Source of the DNA: Devosia subaequoris | GTDB lineage: Bacteria > Pseudomonadota > Alphaproteobacteria > Rhizobiales > Devosiaceae | Assembly (NCBI RefSeq): GCF_014197055.1 | Contig: NZ_JACIEW010000001.1 | Span: 310,001 to 374,000 of the forward strand | Length of the DNA stretch: 64,000 nt | Direction: 5' to 3' | Shown here: positions 27,225 to 35,006 of the stretch, one piece after another | How the letters are laid out: each line of letters begins with the position of its first letter | How positions within the stretch are numbered: position 1 is the stretch's first letter | Position numbers and translations under genes: made by a program | Notes under the pieces: model-generated | Seen by the model: only the letters and a program-made list of their open reading frames with translations | Database searches by the model: none | What the model was told of the DNA's origin: nothing

Positions 27225-28028
27225 CTACTCGCCGCGTGAAACGCGGGCGATTTCCTTTTCCACCATACGTTCGACAACCGCAGGCAGGTTCTCGTCAAGC
27301 CATTCCTTGAGCATGGGGCGCAGCATGTCGCGCATCATTGCTTCGATGGTCAGGCCAGGATTACCAATGCCAAGTGCGCTCAGCTTGCCGATAGAGCCTC
27401 GCACCGCAGCCCGGGTTGCTGGTTCGAGCAGTTGATCGGCCATATCGGCAGTCAATGTCGGATCCGGCAGCTCTTCGGCCCGGGCGACCGGCTCATCCAT
27501 GGCAGGCGCAGGTTCCGACTCAGCCTCAAGCTCAGGCTCGAAAGCCGGCTCAGGATCGACCGTCGGCTCCGGGGCGGGCTCGGGCTGAAATGCGGGTTCC
27601 GGCGCGGCCTTGGCGGCGGGCGCAGGCGGGTCTTCCGGCAGCGCGCGCGAAGGTGCAGGATCGAAGCTGGGGAGGTCGTCTTCGGCCGCGAAGGTCACAT
27701 CCTCGGCCTCGACCAGTCCGGGCGCTTCGGACTCCGCGCTTTCAGTGTCCGCCAGAATGGAATCGAAACTGAATCCTTCGGCGTCTTCCCCTTCCTCGAC
27801 GATTTGCGAGGGGGAGAGCGCCAGGGGTTCGATATCGTCCAGCATGTCGCTGAGATCGCGATCATCCTGATCCCCCAACGGCTTCGCGGGCGCCGCCTGC
27901 ATTGGCGGGGGCACGGATTGCACGGAGGGACGGCGTGGCGCACCGGCGGCATCATCATCGGCAATGATCTGTCGGATGGACGACAGAATTTCGTCCATGG
28001 ACGGTTCTTTGGGTGCCGGCTTGTTCAT
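27225..28028 (-). CDS. PopZ-type (DUF2497) polar organising protein
   Basis: 267 residues. The N-terminal signature SMDEILSSIRQIIADDD and the C-terminal helical signature IEAMMRDMLRPMLKEWLDENLPAVVERMVEKEIARVSRGE define DUF2497/PopZ, with an intervening low-complexity acidic-proline linker of about 140 residues (rich in PEPA). In Caulobacter PopZ self-assembles at cell poles, binds ParB and anchors the origin; the same organisation is seen here. Ribosome site AGAGGCAC sits before the ATG. It is immediately upstream of valS and downstream of the TolC gene. Confidence 0.9.
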   Translation of the reverse strand: MNKPAPKEPSMDEILSSIRQIIADDDAAGAPRRPSVQSVPPPMQAAPAKPLGDQDDRDLSDMLDDIEPLALSPSQIVEEGEDAEGFSFDSILADTESAESEAPGLVEAEDVTFAAEDDLPSFDPAPSRALPEDPPAPAAKAAPEPAFQPEPAPEPTVDPEPAFEPELEAESEPAPAMDEPVARAEELPDPTLTADMADQLLEPATRAAVRGSIGKLSALGIGNPGLTIEAMMRDMLRPMLKEWLDENLPAVVERMVEKEIARVSRGE

Positions 28029-28157
28029 CAGTGCCTCTTACTCATGCGCCCGACCGGGTCGACGTCCGCAGTCGCCTACCCTGATTCGTAAGCAATAGCT
28101 TAACCACATGGGGGCGACTTAGGAATCATCCCAAGGCTGGAAGTGACGGTCTTCCAC

Positions 28158-28190
28158 TAAAAGTTGAGGCCGGGACATGCCCAGCCTCAA
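28158..28190 (-). terminator. Intrinsic terminator downstream of the TolC-type gene
   Basis: Minus-strand stem TTGAGGC / GCCTCAA, lengthened by GGG/CCC after one mismatch, with CTTTTAG following. It lies after the tolC-like stop at 28214 and separates it from the PopZ-like gene. Confidence 0.7.
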
Positions 28191-28213
28191 TATTTTGCAG
28201 TGCTTCAAGCGAT

Positions 28214-29578
28214 TTATTCGACGACTGTCCGCAATTCCTGCCAGACATCCTCGACGGCCTGGGTGTAGGGCACAGCCGTCTTGATCTGGACAGGCAGCCC
28301 GAGGTCGCGCGCCGTTAGCCGGCCCATGGCGCTCAACAGAGAGAAGGTCGCCACGATCTTGCTGTTGGACGCATTGATCAGCGCTTCCCGCGCGCTGGTC
28401 AGATCGGCTTGGGCGTTGAGTACGTCCAAGGTGGTTGCGGTGCCCAGGTCACGCTCCTGCATGACGCCGTCAAGGACGGTGTTGCTGGAGGTGACGGCAG
28501 CCTGCGCGGCACTGATCTGTGCATCGGCGCTCTGGATGCCGGTCCAGGCAGAGATGACGGCTTCCCGGATCTGGTCATAGGCGCCCATGGCGTCCACTTC
28601 CGACTTGATCTGGTTCAGATTGGCCTGACGTACGCCCGATCCGATGGCGCCACCCGAGTAGATGGGAATGTTGATCTGGAAGCCCAGCGAACCGCGAATG
28701 CCGTCCTGTGCGCCGCCAGAGGGACCCGTCCAGCTGGTACCGACCGAACCTGAAACTGTCGCGGTTGGGCCAAAGGCGGCTTTTGCCGCGTCGCTGCTGG
28801 CCTGGGCCGCGCGGATACTCGCCTTGGAGAGCAGAATGGCCGGATGGCCGATTTCAGCTTCCGAGATGGCGGCATCTATCGAGCGCGGAATGAGATTGGC
28901 GTAGCCATGGCTGGTCGAGAGACCTTGCGGGCGCCGGCCCACCAGACGCTGAAAGGTGGCTTCACTCGTTTGCAGCGTGCTCACGGCCGCCTGATAGGCG
29001 GCCTGTCCCTGGGCGAGGCGCGCCTGCGCCTGCGCCACGTCTATGCGGGTGCCCTCGCCGACGTCGAGACGGTCCTGAGACGACTGCAGCTGCGCCTGGA
29101 AGAAGCTGATATTCTCCTGGCGCAGGGATAGCAGGTCCCGGCCGCTCAGCACGGACATATACGCCTGCACGACCTGGAGCAGCACGTTCTGCTCGGTATT
29201 GCGGATCTGATATTCGGCCACCTCAGCGGCGGCCCGGGCCGCTTCCACGCGGGCGGCGGTGCGATTGTTGTCGTAAATGGTCTGATTGTAGGAGAGGCCT
29301 GTCGACAGCGACTGCCCAGTCGTCCAATTGCCGCCCACAAGATTGGCGCTTTGGCTACCGCTTATCGAAGCGCCAATGGTGGGCAGAGCGCCCGCCTTTG
29401 CCTGGACAATGCCTTCGGAAGTGGCCTTGGCGCTAAGGAGGGCAGATTGCAGGTCCGGTGCGTGGTCATAGGCGGCGGCCAACGCCTGGCTGATCGATTG
29501 CGCGTGCGCAGCGCCCAGCGATGCGCCGGTCAGAAGAAGCGCACAGGCGGTCGCCCGCAAAAAACCAAGACTATTCAT
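28214..29578 (-). CDS. tolC: TolC family outer-membrane channel protein
   Basis: 454 residues from the ATG at 29578, which has AGGAGA six bases upstream. A signal peptide (MNSLGFLRATACALLLTGASLGAAHAQ) is followed by the duplicated outer-membrane efflux domains: SISQALAAAYDHAPDLQSALLSAKATSEGIVQAKAGALP, LSTGLSYNQTIYDNNRTAARVEAARA, and the second copy with LGFQINIPIYSGGAIGSGVRQA, TALDVL-like ATTLDVLNAQADL. It forms the trimeric tunnel used by type I secretion and RND pumps. The inner-membrane partners are not next to it; the adjacent pcm-like and PopZ-like genes are usual neighbours in this group. Confidence 0.92.
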   Translation of the reverse strand: MNSLGFLRATACALLLTGASLGAAHAQSISQALAAAYDHAPDLQSALLSAKATSEGIVQAKAGALPTIGASISGSQSANLVGGNWTTGQSLSTGLSYNQTIYDNNRTAARVEAARAAAEVAEYQIRNTEQNVLLQVVQAYMSVLSGRDLLSLRQENISFFQAQLQSSQDRLDVGEGTRIDVAQAQARLAQGQAAYQAAVSTLQTSEATFQRLVGRRPQGLSTSHGYANLIPRSIDAAISEAEIGHPAILLSKASIRAAQASSDAAKAAFGPTATVSGSVGTSWTGPSGGAQDGIRGSLGFQINIPIYSGGAIGSGVRQANLNQIKSEVDAMGAYDQIREAVISAWTGIQSADAQISAAQAAVTSSNTVLDGVMQERDLGTATTLDVLNAQADLTSAREALINASNSKIVATFSLLSAMGRLTARDLGLPVQIKTAVPYTQAVEDVWQELRTVVE

Positions 29579-29703
29579 AAACCGTCTCCTGACCCATTCA
29601 CCCATACGCGTGGCAAATGGGGTTCACAACCGACTCGGGCCAACCCTACCAAACATTAATTGCATCTTCATGCCCGTGAGTGACCCGATAGCAACAAAAA
29701 GCG

Positions 29704-30357
29704 TCAAAAGACGAACTCTTCCTGGACATCGTTCGACAATATCGGCGGGAGCATCACATTGAAATGCGTCTGTGAGATCACACCGTCTGCTTGCCGAATC
29801 CATACCGTTGCTACTCCCGTACGACCGGCGCCGATCACCGCCACAAGCCGCCCACCCGGCGCCAGTCGATTCAGATAGGTATCCTGAACATTATCAATCG
29901 CCCCTTCGAAGAGCATGACGTCGTAAGGGCCGGCATCCAGAGCCTCTTGCTCCTGGGTGAGAACTGAGGCGTTCGCCACGCCAATCCGACTCAGATTGTG
30001 GACCGCAATCCTTGCCAGGTCTTTATCAAATTCATAGGCGACAACCGAGGCAGCGATTTTGCTCAGAACAGCCGACGAGTAGCCCGTGCCGCAGGCGATA
30101 TCGAGAACATGGTCGGTCGTATTGATGGCGGCCAGTTGAGCGATGCGAGCAAACTCGACCGGCGAAGACAGCTTCCGGCCTGGGCCAATTTCGTGCTGAG
30201 CATCGCTATAGGCGAGCGCCGCGCGGTGTTCGGGCAGGAAAATTTCGCGCGGGACCGTTCGCAACGCCGAAAGCAAATCCGGCTGCACAACCGAGCTCAC
30301 AGCAATCTGGCTTTCGACCATGGCCTCGCGCGCTGATGAGAAATCTTCTTCGGTCAC
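29704..30357 (-). CDS. Protein-L-isoaspartate O-methyltransferase family protein
   Basis: 217 residues started by a GTG that has GGAGG seven bases upstream. The SAM motif I is VLDIACGTGYSSAVLS, with the Pcm-type N-terminal helix region MVESQIAVSSVVQPDLLSALRTVPREIFLPEHRAALAYSD and post-I acidic residue VVAYEFDKDLA. The Pcm family repairs isoaspartyl damage, but this tolC-adjacent branch lacks some features of the E. coli enzyme (motif III LPPILSNDVQEEFVF is unusual), so the methyl acceptor is uncertain. It is followed 126 bases later by the TolC-type gene. Confidence 0.82.
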   Translation of the reverse strand: MTEEDFSSAREAMVESQIAVSSVVQPDLLSALRTVPREIFLPEHRAALAYSDAQHEIGPGRKLSSPVEFARIAQLAAINTTDHVLDIACGTGYSSAVLSKIAASVVAYEFDKDLARIAVHNLSRIGVANASVLTQEQEALDAGPYDVMLFEGAIDNVQDTYLNRLAPGGRLVAVIGAGRTGVATVWIRQADGVISQTHFNVMLPPILSNDVQEEFVF

Positions 30358-30427
30358 GGTCGGCCTCCCGTCCTATGTATGCCGGACCTGACTATGGAAG
30401 GATGCTGTTCAAGGCAAGAGAAGCGGT

Positions 30428-30625
30428 CTAGCGCTGCGATCTGTCCGTTGTTGAAGATGTGTCATCTTTTGCGGGGGGAGATTGGCGCGGTTCTTCAGGG
30501 TCGATCGGCTGATCAAGCCTGGTCCCATCGGGGCGGCGGCCCAGGTCATCGATGTTGTCGTCCTGCTGCTGACCCGGTTCCGTTTCTTTGGGAGCCGGTT
30601 CGCTGTTTTGGTGGCTCTTTGTCAT
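30428..30625 (-). CDS. Small acidic hydrophilic protein of unknown function
   Basis: 65 residues from the ATG at 30625, with AAGGACACG upstream. The sequence is almost free of hydrophobic residues: rich in Asp, Gln, Pro, Glu and Arg, with DDNIDDLGRRPDGTRLDQPIDPEEPRQ in the middle; probably disordered and cytoplasmic. Similar short proline/aspartate proteins occur in related genomes but I do not recognise a family. A longer in-frame start at 30688 lacks a ribosome site. It is between the pcm-like gene (downstream) and another small gene. Confidence 0.5.
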   Translation of the reverse strand: MTKSHQNSEPAPKETEPGQQQDDNIDDLGRRPDGTRLDQPIDPEEPRQSPPAKDDTSSTTDRSQR

Positions 30626-30697
30626 GGCGTGTCCTTCATGAAATGAAAGGGCAACTGCAGCGCCGGTCATGCGTTCCATCAAAGCCAAAACACAGGC

Positions 30698-30910
30698 CTA
30701 TTCGCGCCTGCCGGAGGGGCTTGGTCGCTTGAACTGATCAGTCAGCGCCAGCAGCACCACCATATGCAAGCGCTCCGGTGTGGTGGGGGGCTTGAGGCAC
30801 TTCACCCGAGACGACACAGTGTAGCGTGCACCGTTTCGCTCCCCCGTCGCCGTATAAACGAGGTATTTGCTCGCTTCGTCATAATAGGACGAGGTGACCT
30901 TAAACTGCAT
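30698..30910 (-). CDS. Small hypothetical protein
   Basis: 70 residues with a plausible fold pattern: MQFKVTSSYYDEASKYLVYTATGERNGARYTVSSRVKCLKPP, alternating strand-like residues, then an amphipathic helix PERLHMVVLLALTDQFKRP. No domain recognised. The nearest ribosome-site candidate AGGCAG is weak. Its direction matches the next small gene and the pcm-like gene, so they may be co-transcribed. Confidence 0.5.
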   Translation of the reverse strand: MQFKVTSSYYDEASKYLVYTATGERNGARYTVSSRVKCLKPPTTPERLHMVVLLALTDQFKRPSPSGRRE

Positions 30911-31053
30911 AAACTGCCTGCTTGTCCCGACCGGCTATTCGGACACGCGTGTATAGAGTGCACAAGCCGGCCGCCGCGCCGACCAGAAAATTCACAGTGC
31001 TACACGCAACCTATTGCATAAGCGATTGTCGTCCAATAGGTACATCGCCCAGA

Positions 31054-31127
31054 GGCCGCGTGGCGGAGTGGTTACGCAGCGGATTGCAAATCCGTGTACT
31101 CCGGTTCGATTCCGGACGCGGCCTCCA
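31054..31127 (+). tRNA. tRNA-Cys (anticodon GCA)
   Basis: Acceptor stem GGCCGCG pairs with CGCGGCC; anticodon stem GCGGA/TCCGT (one G-U) holds the loop TTGCAAA, with GCA at 31086-31088. T-arm GGTTCGATTCC is intact and CCA is encoded in the DNA. The benE gene starts 84 bases downstream. Confidence 0.96.
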
Positions 31128-31210
31128 TTTCCATGCATGATCAAGGCGCCGTGGGTGGTGCGAGCCGTTGCAAGCGGCTAATTTCCGCGCGTCCAAATCT
31201 GGGAATCGCG

Positions 31211-32398
31211 ATGACCATCGGCGCGCAATCGATCACTCGCACGGAATATGCTCAACCGGTGATGGCCGGCATGTTGGCGGCGATTGTCGGCTATGCCAGC
31301 ACCTTCACGCTCATCCTTGCGGCCCTGACTGCGGCGGGTGCTTCACCGCAGCAAGCGGGCTCCGGCCTGTTCTCAATCTGCATTGCCATCGGCATTCTCA
31401 ATATCGTCGTGGCCTGGCGGGTCCGCATGCCGGTTAGCTTCGCGTGGAGCACGCCCGGCGCGGCCTTTCTGCTGACCGTCGGCGAGCCAGTTGGTGGCTT
31501 CCCGGCGGTGGCCGGAGCTTTTCTGGTCTGCGCGGCCCTTGTGGTCCTGACTGGGCTCATCAAACCGCTGGCCCGGGCCATCGCTGCGATTCCGGCGGCT
31601 ATCGCCAATGCCATGCTGGCAGGAATGCTGCTGACGCTTTGCCTGGCGCCGTTGAACGCGGTTGCGGAAATGCCCTGGCAGTCCCTGCCCGTCATCATTG
31701 TCTGGGCCGTCAGCCTGCGTTTTGCGCGGCGCTATGCGGTGCCACTGGCCGTGGTTGCCGCGGGCATAATACTGGCAACGACCACGCAGTTGCCTGAAGG
31801 CACCTTTGGCAATGCCTGGCCCGCTCTGGTGCCTGTGATGCCCAGTTTCACGATCGACGCTATCGTGCGCATCGCCCTACCGCTCTATGTGGTCACCATG
31901 GCATCGCAAAACTTGCCTGGGCTGGCGGTGATGCGGGCCAATGGTTACGCGGTCCGCCCGTCGCCGCTTTTCACATTGACCGGGATCGCCAGTGCGGCAA
32001 CGGCTGTTTTTGGAGGGGTGACCAGCAACCTGGCGGCAATCACCGCTGCAATATGCGCCGGTCCCGAGGCGCATGCCGACCCAGACGCACGCTGGCCGGC
32101 GCCGGTCGCGGCCGGCTTCACCTACCTCTTGCTGGGCCTTGCTGCCAACCTCGCTGCCGCTTTCATAGCCGCTGTCCCGCCGCTACTGATTCAGGCCGTG
32201 GCCGGGCTGGCGCTTTTTTCCAGCCTAGCCGCCGCCCTGGCAGGCGCACTGACTGTGGAGGAAGCGCGCCTCCCGGCAATCCTGACTTTCGTGACAACTG
32301 CGTCAGGCATAACGGTGGCGGGGGTGGGAGCGCCGTTCTGGGGACTGGTGGGCGGCATCCTGTTGCTTCTCCTGCTGCGCCAGAAACACACAGGATGA
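31211..32398 (+). CDS. BenE family benzoate/H+ symporter-type membrane protein
   Basis: 395 residues, almost entirely hydrophobic with about eleven to twelve helices. The opening YAQPVMAGMLAAIVGYASTFTLILAALTAAG, WRVRMPVSFAWSTPGAAFL and NLPGLAVMRANGYAVRPSPLF followed by FGGVTSNLAAITAAICAGPEAH are BenE signatures. BenE proteins are listed as benzoate uptake carriers, but many chromosomal homologues have no benzoate pathway nearby; none is here, so the substrate is open. Stop and the mobA start overlap by one ATGA. Confidence 0.88.
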   Translation: MTIGAQSITRTEYAQPVMAGMLAAIVGYASTFTLILAALTAAGASPQQAGSGLFSICIAIGILNIVVAWRVRMPVSFAWSTPGAAFLLTVGEPVGGFPAVAGAFLVCAALVVLTGLIKPLARAIAAIPAAIANAMLAGMLLTLCLAPLNAVAEMPWQSLPVIIVWAVSLRFARRYAVPLAVVAAGIILATTTQLPEGTFGNAWPALVPVMPSFTIDAIVRIALPLYVVTMASQNLPGLAVMRANGYAVRPSPLFTLTGIASAATAVFGGVTSNLAAITAAICAGPEAHADPDARWPAPVAAGFTYLLLGLAANLAAAFIAAVPPLLIQAVAGLALFSSLAAALAGALTVEEARLPAILTFVTTASGITVAGVGAPFWGLVGGILLLLLLRQKHTG

Positions 32399-33009
32399 AT
32401 GTGCGCGTCGTGATTCTGGCGGGTGGGCGAGGAAGCCGCTTGGGGAATGTTCGGAAGGCCGGTATTCGGCTGGCTGGAGTTGCCTTGCTTGAGAGGGTCA
32501 TCAGTCGGCTACGCATCGACGCAAGCTCGCTTCTGATCTCCACGGGTCCCGGTCGGCCTGAGCCGAGCCCGATTGGCGCCGTGGTGCCCGACCTCGATAC
32601 ACCGCTCGGGGGGCCTCTGGCCGGCATCGCCGTTGCCGCAGCGTATTTGCGCGACCGTGCGCCCAAGGACACCGTGCTGCTCTCGGTCGCGGTCGATACA
32701 CCATTTCTCCCCGAGGATTTCGCACCAAGGCTGCTTGAGGCGCTGGACACCGGGGCGCGGGCGGCGGAGGCCAGTTGGCGAGGCAATTCCTATCCAACCA
32801 ACGCAGCCTGGCGGCTGGCCGATCTGTACGATCTGCCGGAGCAGGCGACAGCAGGCACTTTTGTGCAAAGTCCCAGAGCCCTGCTGGCCCAATTGGGCGC
32901 GGTCTCTGTCGATTGGGAGACGACGCACCCCAACGATCCCTTCGCCAATCTCAACACACTTGCCGACCTGATAGGGCTCTCGCATCGCGCACAAAGTTCA
33001 TCAGACTGA
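32395..33009 (+). CDS. mobA: Molybdenum cofactor guanylyltransferase
   Basis: 204 residues beginning MNVRVVILAGGRGSRLGNVRKAGIRLAGVALLERVI, the nucleotidyltransferase fold with the G-rich loop LAGGxxSRxG. Further marks are VPDLDTPLGGPLAGIAVAA and VLLSVAVDTPFLPEDFAPRL (the metal-binding Asp). MobA attaches GMP to molybdopterin to give MGD for the DMSO reductase family. The sequence is short for the family but has all N-terminal motifs; RKAG in place of the usual K-[AG] is slightly unusual. The start overlaps the benE stop, so co-translation is likely. Confidence 0.85.
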   Translation: MNVRVVILAGGRGSRLGNVRKAGIRLAGVALLERVISRLRIDASSLLISTGPGRPEPSPIGAVVPDLDTPLGGPLAGIAVAAAYLRDRAPKDTVLLSVAVDTPFLPEDFAPRLLEALDTGARAAEASWRGNSYPTNAAWRLADLYDLPEQATAGTFVQSPRALLAQLGAVSVDWETTHPNDPFANLNTLADLIGLSHRAQSSSD

Positions 33010-33105
33010 CAAGATATTCACATGAGATGAGATTTGGGGCTTGGCAAACCGGATCGGTTTGGTTACACGGACCTCGCTTCGCCAAGACGGCGTCGCAAGA
33101 AGTGT

Positions 33106-33181
33106 TCCGCGATAGCTCAGTTGGTAGAGCAAGCGACTGTTAATCGCTGGGTCGTAGGTTCGAGTCCTACTCGCGGAGCCA
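33106..33181 (+). tRNA. tRNA-Asn (anticodon GTT)
   Basis: Acceptor TCCGCGA pairs with TCGCGGA; anticodon arm AGCGA-CTGTTAA-TCGCT with GTT at 33139-33141; T-arm GGTTCGAGTCC; CCA encoded. It lies about 100 bases after mobA and the same distance before the MFS gene. Confidence 0.96.
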
Positions 33182-33282
33182 TTTCCTTTCCCCAATTGAC
33201 TGAATAGTGCTGCAGGGCGATTGCTCTTGTCGTGCTCCCGGCGTAGGACGGCAACGTTTTCACGACTGTCCAGCGATTTGCC

Positions 33283-34503
33283 ATGACCACCATTACCGCG
33301 GCCCCCGCGCCCGATGCGCAGCGCGCTGCGCTGACCATTATTTTCGCTGTCAGCGGCGCCCATCTTCTCAATGACTTGCTGCAATTTCTGCTCCCGGCGC
33401 TTTATCCGCTGCTCAAGGAAAATTACGGCCTGAGCTATCTGCAGATCGGCCTTCTCACCCTTGGACAGCAAATAACAGCTTGCCTGTTGCAGCCGGCCTT
33501 CGGGCTGTCAGGCGACCTCAAGCCCAAGCCGTACTGGTTGGCATTGTCGATGGCGATCGTGGCGGCGGGCGTTGCCATGCTGGCAGCGGCGAACGGCTTC
33601 TGGTTGCTGTTCTTCGCCGCTGTGGTTCTCGGCACCGGTTCGGCCCTGTTCCACCCCGAGGCATCGCGCGTGGCACGCATGGCGTCCGGCGGGCGGCTGG
33701 GTTTTGCGCAATCACTGTTTCAGGTGGGCGGCAATGCCGGCACGGCCCTTGGCCCACTGGCGGCTGCGCTGATTCTATTGCCGATGGGCCAGGGCAGCGT
33801 CTTCTGGTTCCTGATCGTGGCCGCGCTCGGCCTGTTGCTGATGGGCCATGTCGGCCGCTGGTTTGTCGAACACCAACGCCAGTTGTCCTCGCGCCCGGCC
33901 GTCCCGGTCAAGAAGCCGGCGCTGTCGCGCCAGCGCTTGAACGTCGCCTTTGCGGTGATCGGGGCGCTGCTGCTTAGCAAGTTCATCTATATCGAGGGCC
34001 TGAAAAGCTATTATGCGTTTTTCCTGATCGAGAAATTCGCTCTGTCCGCCCAAGAGGCGCAATTCTACCTCTTCGCTTTCCTCGGCGCCGTGGCGGCCGG
34101 CACGTTCATTGGCGGTCCGGTGGGTGATCGATATGGCCGGCTGGCGGTAATCTGGGTTTCCATCCTGGGTGCCCTCCCCTTTACGTTGGCGCTGCCCTAT
34201 CTCGATTTGTTCTGGACCTGCGCCATGAGCATCATGGTGGGTCTTGTTCTCTCGTCGGCCTTCTCGGCCGTGGTGGTCTATGCGCAGGAGCTGGTGCCCG
34301 GCAAGGTCGGCATGGTTGCAGGCTTTGTGTTCGGATTTGCCTTTGGCGTCGGCGCGCTGGGCGCCGCCGCAATGGGTGCCCTGGCCGACTGGATCGGCAT
34401 GATCGCGGTGTTCCAGATTTGCGCCTTCCTGCCAGCGCTTGGTATTCTGACCGTATTGCTGCCCAAGACAGCCGAACTCCATCCGGAAAGGACGCAAGCA
34501 TGA
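33283..34503 (+). CDS. MFS exporter, fosmidomycin-resistance (Fsr) type
   Basis: 406 residues, twelve membrane helices in two halves. The first half has AHLLNDLLQFLLPALYPLLKENYGLSYLQIGLLTLGQQITACLLQPAFGLSGDLKPKPYWL and LFHPEASRVARMASGGRLGFAQSLFQVGGNAGTALGPL, both diagnostic for the Fsr branch; the central loop is short and basic (residues 200-220). The family exports fosmidomycin and chloramphenicol-like compounds and, in some bacteria, siderophore precursors; natural substrate unknown. Stop overlaps the next start (ATGA). Confidence 0.88.
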   Translation: MTTITAAPAPDAQRAALTIIFAVSGAHLLNDLLQFLLPALYPLLKENYGLSYLQIGLLTLGQQITACLLQPAFGLSGDLKPKPYWLALSMAIVAAGVAMLAAANGFWLLFFAAVVLGTGSALFHPEASRVARMASGGRLGFAQSLFQVGGNAGTALGPLAAALILLPMGQGSVFWFLIVAALGLLLMGHVGRWFVEHQRQLSSRPAVPVKKPALSRQRLNVAFAVIGALLLSKFIYIEGLKSYYAFFLIEKFALSAQEAQFYLFAFLGAVAAGTFIGGPVGDRYGRLAVIWVSILGALPFTLALPYLDLFWTCAMSIMVGLVLSSAFSAVVVYAQELVPGKVGMVAGFVFGFAFGVGALGAAAMGALADWIGMIAVFQICAFLPALGILTVLLPKTAELHPERTQA

Positions 34504-34952
34504 GCAATGGCATGGAAGCCGATAGCGAAAGCCAGATCACGCTGACTCGTACCATTGCGGCGCATGTCTCAGACGTATTCGCAGCCTGGACCGATCCTGC
34601 CCTTATCGAGCAGTGGGAGGCCGATGAAGCCGAATTCGACGCCTACGAAGGCGGACAATATCGTTTCGTGACCTTTGCCGAGGAAGAGGGCGAGACGGAC
34701 CATGAGGTCAGCGGCGAAGTGCTGACGTTCGTGGAGGACGAAAGGCTTGTGCTTTCCTGGATCCACAAGGACGAAGACGAGGACAGCGAGCTGATCTTCG
34801 TGCTCGACATTGCTTTCAAGGCGACAGCGGACGAGAGCACGAGTATCACTCTGACCGAGCGCGGCCTGCCGCACGCGGACGCGCAAACGCGAATCTTTTC
34901 GATGGAAGCCTGGAGCGCCGCGCTCGAGGAACTGGCTGCATTGATGGAATAG
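34500..34952 (+). CDS. AHSA1/SRPBCC domain protein
   Basis: 150 residues of the START-like helix-grip fold: ITLTRTIAAHVSDVFAAWTDPALIEQWE, EGGQYRFVTFAEEEGETDHEVSGEVLTFVEDERLVLSWI and STSITLTERGL. The protein is strongly acidic. AHSA1-type proteins bind hydrophobic ligands or act with Hsp90; no ligand is known. It overlaps the MFS gene by four bases and precedes the photolyase, so transport and binding may be linked, but this is only positional. Confidence 0.84.
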   Translation: MSNGMEADSESQITLTRTIAAHVSDVFAAWTDPALIEQWEADEAEFDAYEGGQYRFVTFAEEEGETDHEVSGEVLTFVEDERLVLSWIHKDEDEDSELIFVLDIAFKATADESTSITLTERGLPHADAQTRIFSMEAWSAALEELAALME

Positions 34953-35006
34953 CATTGAACCGGATTGTCGGTGCGGGCGTAGTGTCCAGGACAAACGAGG
35001 TTCGAT

